Shown here: in pieces, positions 10,860 through 13,323 of the stretch
Numbering within the stretch: position 1 is the first letter of the stretch
How the letters are laid out: each line of letters starts with the position of its first letter
Assembly: GCA_047629355.1 (NCBI GenBank)
Contig: JBLHWU010000184.1
Coordinates: forward strand, 1 to 13,323
From: CAYUNA01 sp047629355
Lineage (GTDB): Bacteria; Bacteroidota; Bacteroidia; Chitinophagales; Saprospiraceae
Length of the DNA stretch: 13,323 nt
Direction of reading: 5' to 3'
The notes under the pieces: generated by a model
Database searches by the model: none
The model's input: the letters and a program-made list of their open reading frames with translations, nothing else
What the model was told of the DNA's origin: nothing
Program-made: the position numbers and the translations under genes

Positions 10860-13169
10860 ATGATGCAAAAAATAATAATTATTACCTTCACTTTTATGCT
10901 TCTTTCTATTAGTCTGTTGGCGCAAGCCCCAAGTAAATTTAACTACCAAGCCGTTGCTCGAAATGCCGACGGCGAATTGATGCATAATCAGCCCATTCAA
11001 GTTCGTTTTTCTATCATAAATAATGAATCCAATGGAATAACTTTATATACAGAAACTCATACTGAGGTAATCACCAATCAATTCGGCTTATTTTCTCTTG
11101 CTGTTGGTGAATTGGCAACCAATGATGATTTTGAGAATGTCAATTGGAGCATGGGTAACAAATATTTAAAAGTAGAAATCGACCCCAACAATAACGGCGG
11201 ATTCTTTGATTTAGGAGCAATCCAATTGCTAAGCGTGCCGTACGCGATACACGCAAAAACTGCTGGTTCTGGTGGAGGAACTGGGACGCAAGGGAACCCA
11301 GGCAACGGCATTCAGAGTACCACTTTTAATAGTGGTCTATTGACGCTTGAATATGATGATGGAACGACTTTTACGACTCCAAATTTGACAGGACCTCAAG
11401 GATTAGTAGGACAGGATGGTCAAGATGGAACGGGTGTTTTAATCGTTGGTTCGGTGACTTCTACAAGTAATTTACCCGCTATTTATAATGGCAATGTCGG
11501 TGATATGTTTATTACGCAAAATGATGGTCATGGTCATGTTTGGGATGGAACTCAATTTGTAGATGTTGGACAAATCAAAGGACCAGAAGGAGAACAAGGT
11601 TTACAAGGAATTGCGGGAACGAATGGAATAAATGGTCAAAATGGAACGAACGGAACAAATGGTCAAAATGGCGCAGATGGGCAAAACGGAAATGGCATTA
11701 CTTCTGTGATGAATAATGGCAATGGCACATTTACGCTAAGCTTCAATGACGGCAATACTTTTACGACTTCTGATTTAACTGGGTCGCAAGGAAATCAAGG
11801 TACGCAAGGTATTGCAGGTCAAAATGGGCAGAATGGTGCCGACGGAGTGAACGGTCAAGATGGTGCAGGTGTCATGATTGTTGGTTCGATTGCTACGGCA
11901 GCTAATTTAGAGGTTAATTATAGTGGCAATATTGGTGACATGATTATTACGCAAAATGACGGTCATGGTCACGTTTGGGATGGCAATGGTTGGAACGATG
12001 TGGGACAGATTCAGGGCCCGCAAGGACCTCAAGGTTCGTCTGGTCAAAATGGTACGAACGGAATAAATGGTCTTGATGGCAATGGAATTACTTCCGTAAA
12101 TGACAATGGCAACGGCACTTATACGTTTAATTTCACGAATGGAACAACTTATACGACGGCTGATTTGACGGGACCACAAGGGCTAATGGGTAGTCAAGGT
12201 CCACAAGGAAATATGGGATTACAAGGTCCACAAGGAAACACTGGTTCACAAGGGATGCAAGGTATTCCTGGCAATTATACTGCTGGTACGGGAATTGAAA
12301 TTAGTGGGAATACCATTAATTCTTTATGGGCTGAAAATACCAATGACGTTGTGTTGGCACCTAGCTCACAGAATGTCGGAATTGGGATTACAAATCCAGA
12401 TGTTCAATTGCATGTAGCTAATAATATTAAGTTAGAAGGTATTATCCCACGATTGGAATTTGAGTTCAATGATGTGCAGGAAATGGAAATTTATTCGAAT
12501 GGACCTGCTAATATTAATGCCACTAATGGACTAAATATTCGAGCGAATACAAACGGAGGAATATCCCATATAAATTTTTATAATAATGGACAAGTAGGAT
12601 TGGAGATTACCGATGATTTAGAGGTTGGGATTAGAACTTCTTCTCCAAATGCAGCTTTTCATGTTGTTCATAAATTAACGACAGGAGGAGGAGATTCCAG
12701 AGAAGATGGATTTAAACTTCAAAATGAAGGGAATGGTAATAATTATTGGACGATGTATGTTCAAAATGGAACTGGTGATCTCCATTTGCTTAGTCGATTA
12801 AATAATCATGTTGGTACTTTCGATGACGTTTCAGGAGCTTATTCAGCTGTTTCTGACAAACGATTGAAGAAAAACGTGGAAAATGAAGAGGATATTTTGC
12901 ACAAAGTGCTACAACTAGCAGTGTTGAAATATCACTTTTTACCAGAAATAAAATCAGACAAAAAGCACTATGGTCTCTTTGCACAAGACGTCGAAAAGCT
13001 ATTTCCAGAAGTTGTGAAATATGATAAAAATGAGGACCAATATACGATGGATTATAGTGCGTTTGGTGTGTTGGCAGTCAAAGCAATTCAAGAGCAGCAG
13101 CAAGAAGTTGATGAACTTAAAAAGGGATTAGCAGAATTGAAAGCAGCGGTGAAAGCGTTGCAGGAATAA
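10860..13169 (+). CDS. Secreted collagen-like protein with C-terminal endosialidase-type (S74) chaperone domain
   Basis: Fibrous exported protein of 769 residues; a second ATG follows at once (10863), so the start is uncertain by one codon. Residues 1 to about 22 are a signal peptide ending LLAQ. Residues about 23-135 hold the Bacteroidota FNYQAVARNADGE module. Residues about 136-470 are Gly-Xaa-Yaa-rich stretches (GPQGPQG, NGTNGQNGADGQ) broken by two alternating inserts. Module a (GITSV..NGNGT.. ..FTT..LTGPQG) begins at 148, 277 and 407; module b (IVGS ... QNDGHGHVWDG) begins at 192 and 337. A beta-rich shaft follows. From S665 in SDKRLKKNV an intramolecular chaperone domain begins. In phage tail spikes this domain trimerises the fibre and cuts itself off at that serine. 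The last 30 residues form a coiled coil (EQQQEVDELKKGLAELK). There is no T9SS domain. It is likely a trimeric surface fibre or adhesin and follows the small T9SS gene in an apparent operon. Confidence 0.88.
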   Translation: MMQKIIIITFTFMLLSISLLAQAPSKFNYQAVARNADGELMHNQPIQVRFSIINNESNGITLYTETHTEVITNQFGLFSLAVGELATNDDFENVNWSMGNKYLKVEIDPNNNGGFFDLGAIQLLSVPYAIHAKTAGSGGGTGTQGNPGNGIQSTTFNSGLLTLEYDDGTTFTTPNLTGPQGLVGQDGQDGTGVLIVGSVTSTSNLPAIYNGNVGDMFITQNDGHGHVWDGTQFVDVGQIKGPEGEQGLQGIAGTNGINGQNGTNGTNGQNGADGQNGNGITSVMNNGNGTFTLSFNDGNTFTTSDLTGSQGNQGTQGIAGQNGQNGADGVNGQDGAGVMIVGSIATAANLEVNYSGNIGDMIITQNDGHGHVWDGNGWNDVGQIQGPQGPQGSSGQNGTNGINGLDGNGITSVNDNGNGTYTFNFTNGTTYTTADLTGPQGLMGSQGPQGNMGLQGPQGNTGSQGMQGIPGNYTAGTGIEISGNTINSLWAENTNDVVLAPSSQNVGIGITNPDVQLHVANNIKLEGIIPRLEFEFNDVQEMEIYSNGPANINATNGLNIRANTNGGISHINFYNNGQVGLEITDDLEVGIRTSSPNAAFHVVHKLTTGGGDSREDGFKLQNEGNGNNYWTMYVQNGTGDLHLLSRLNNHVGTFDDVSGAYSAVSDKRLKKNVENEEDILHKVLQLAVLKYHFLPEIKSDKKHYGLFAQDVEKLFPEVVKYDKNEDQYTMDYSAFGVLAVKAIQEQQQEVDELKKGLAELKAAVKALQE

Positions 13170-13323
13170 AGTTAAGGAATAGGTTTTCCTTAGGGATTTA
13201 GGGCAAACGCACCAAAATTACTCACCGAGTACTTTCTTTAAATATTTGGTATTCATGGATGCGCGATACCGTCTTTTTTGAAGACTTAATTTATCATCCA
13301 TATTTGTTATTCGATGCAGTGAC
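13170..13323. other. Downstream flank of the collagen-like gene, possible palindromes
   Basis: TAAGGAA (13173-13179) pairs with TTCCTTA (13186-13192) four bases after the stop codon, a weak 7-bp hairpin without a T-run. Further on, ATGGATG (13255-13261) and CATCCAT with GATA/TATC nearby suggest another imperfect palindrome that may continue beyond the window. No gene starts here. Confidence 0.4.

Noticed and set aside
11907..12179. Minus-strand open frame inside the collagen-like gene
   Set aside because: It is a shadow of the Gly/Asn-rich repeats: the sense frame has clear domains and the antisense product is a low-complexity Ile/Arg-rich sequence.
10860..13169. Prophage tail-fibre locus
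   Set aside because: The protein has a signal peptide and the Bacteroidota FNYQAVARNADG module, and no other phage structural genes are present.

Overview
The window looks like chromosomal DNA of a Bacteroidota bacterium, probably of the Saprospiraceae/Lewinella/Haliscomenobacter kind; the genus is a guess. The reasons are two proteins ending in type A C-terminal sorting domains of the type IX secretion system (T9SS), a secreted collagen-like protein that opens with the Bacteroidota 'FNYQAVARNADG' module and closes with an endosialidase-type chaperone domain, AT-rich spacers, almost no Shine-Dalgarno sequences before the start codons, and one promoter-like TAnnTTTG box of the Bacteroidota type.

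Layout. A Nudix hydrolase (206-724, +) is followed by purU, formyltetrahydrofolate deformylase (1173-2039, -). Next is a large secreted protein with an HEFFH zinc-protease-like motif, a duplicated internal domain and a T9SS sorting domain (2842-5148, +). Then comes a family 3 glycoside hydrolase lipoprotein of the ExoP type (5712-8282, +). A tiny two-gene membrane-protein operon lies on the minus strand (9167-9361 and a coupled 33-residue ORF at 9069-9170). Last is a two-gene + strand unit (10309-10815 and 10860-13169) encoding a small T9SS-sorted protein and the collagen-like/S74 chaperone protein. The shared theme is the cell envelope and exterior: four of the eight proteins are exported and two are small membrane proteins. 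No SusC/SusD pair, transposase, integrase, rRNA or tRNA is visible.

The most unusual content is between the genes. Nearly every gap is built from long imperfect palindromes (about 100-200 bp), often joined end to end. By eye they fall into recurring families. Family A has at least six copies or half copies and ends in TTAATTAC(T/C)ACGCGTT(A/C)CTTA-like sequence. Family B has two copies with long terminal inverted repeats and a CTGCGTTTTTTGC core. Family C has about four copies with a CTTAGTTTTTGCTTT..AAAA arm. Family D has two copies, each with two hairpins whose stems differ by compensating changes. Several palindromes occur once. A and C copies, and the junctions of B with them, carry a common GTTACTTA/GTTACTAA boundary motif. 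This suggests related non-autonomous mobile or recombining hairpin elements whose mobilising enzyme is not in this window. All repeat alignments were made by eye.
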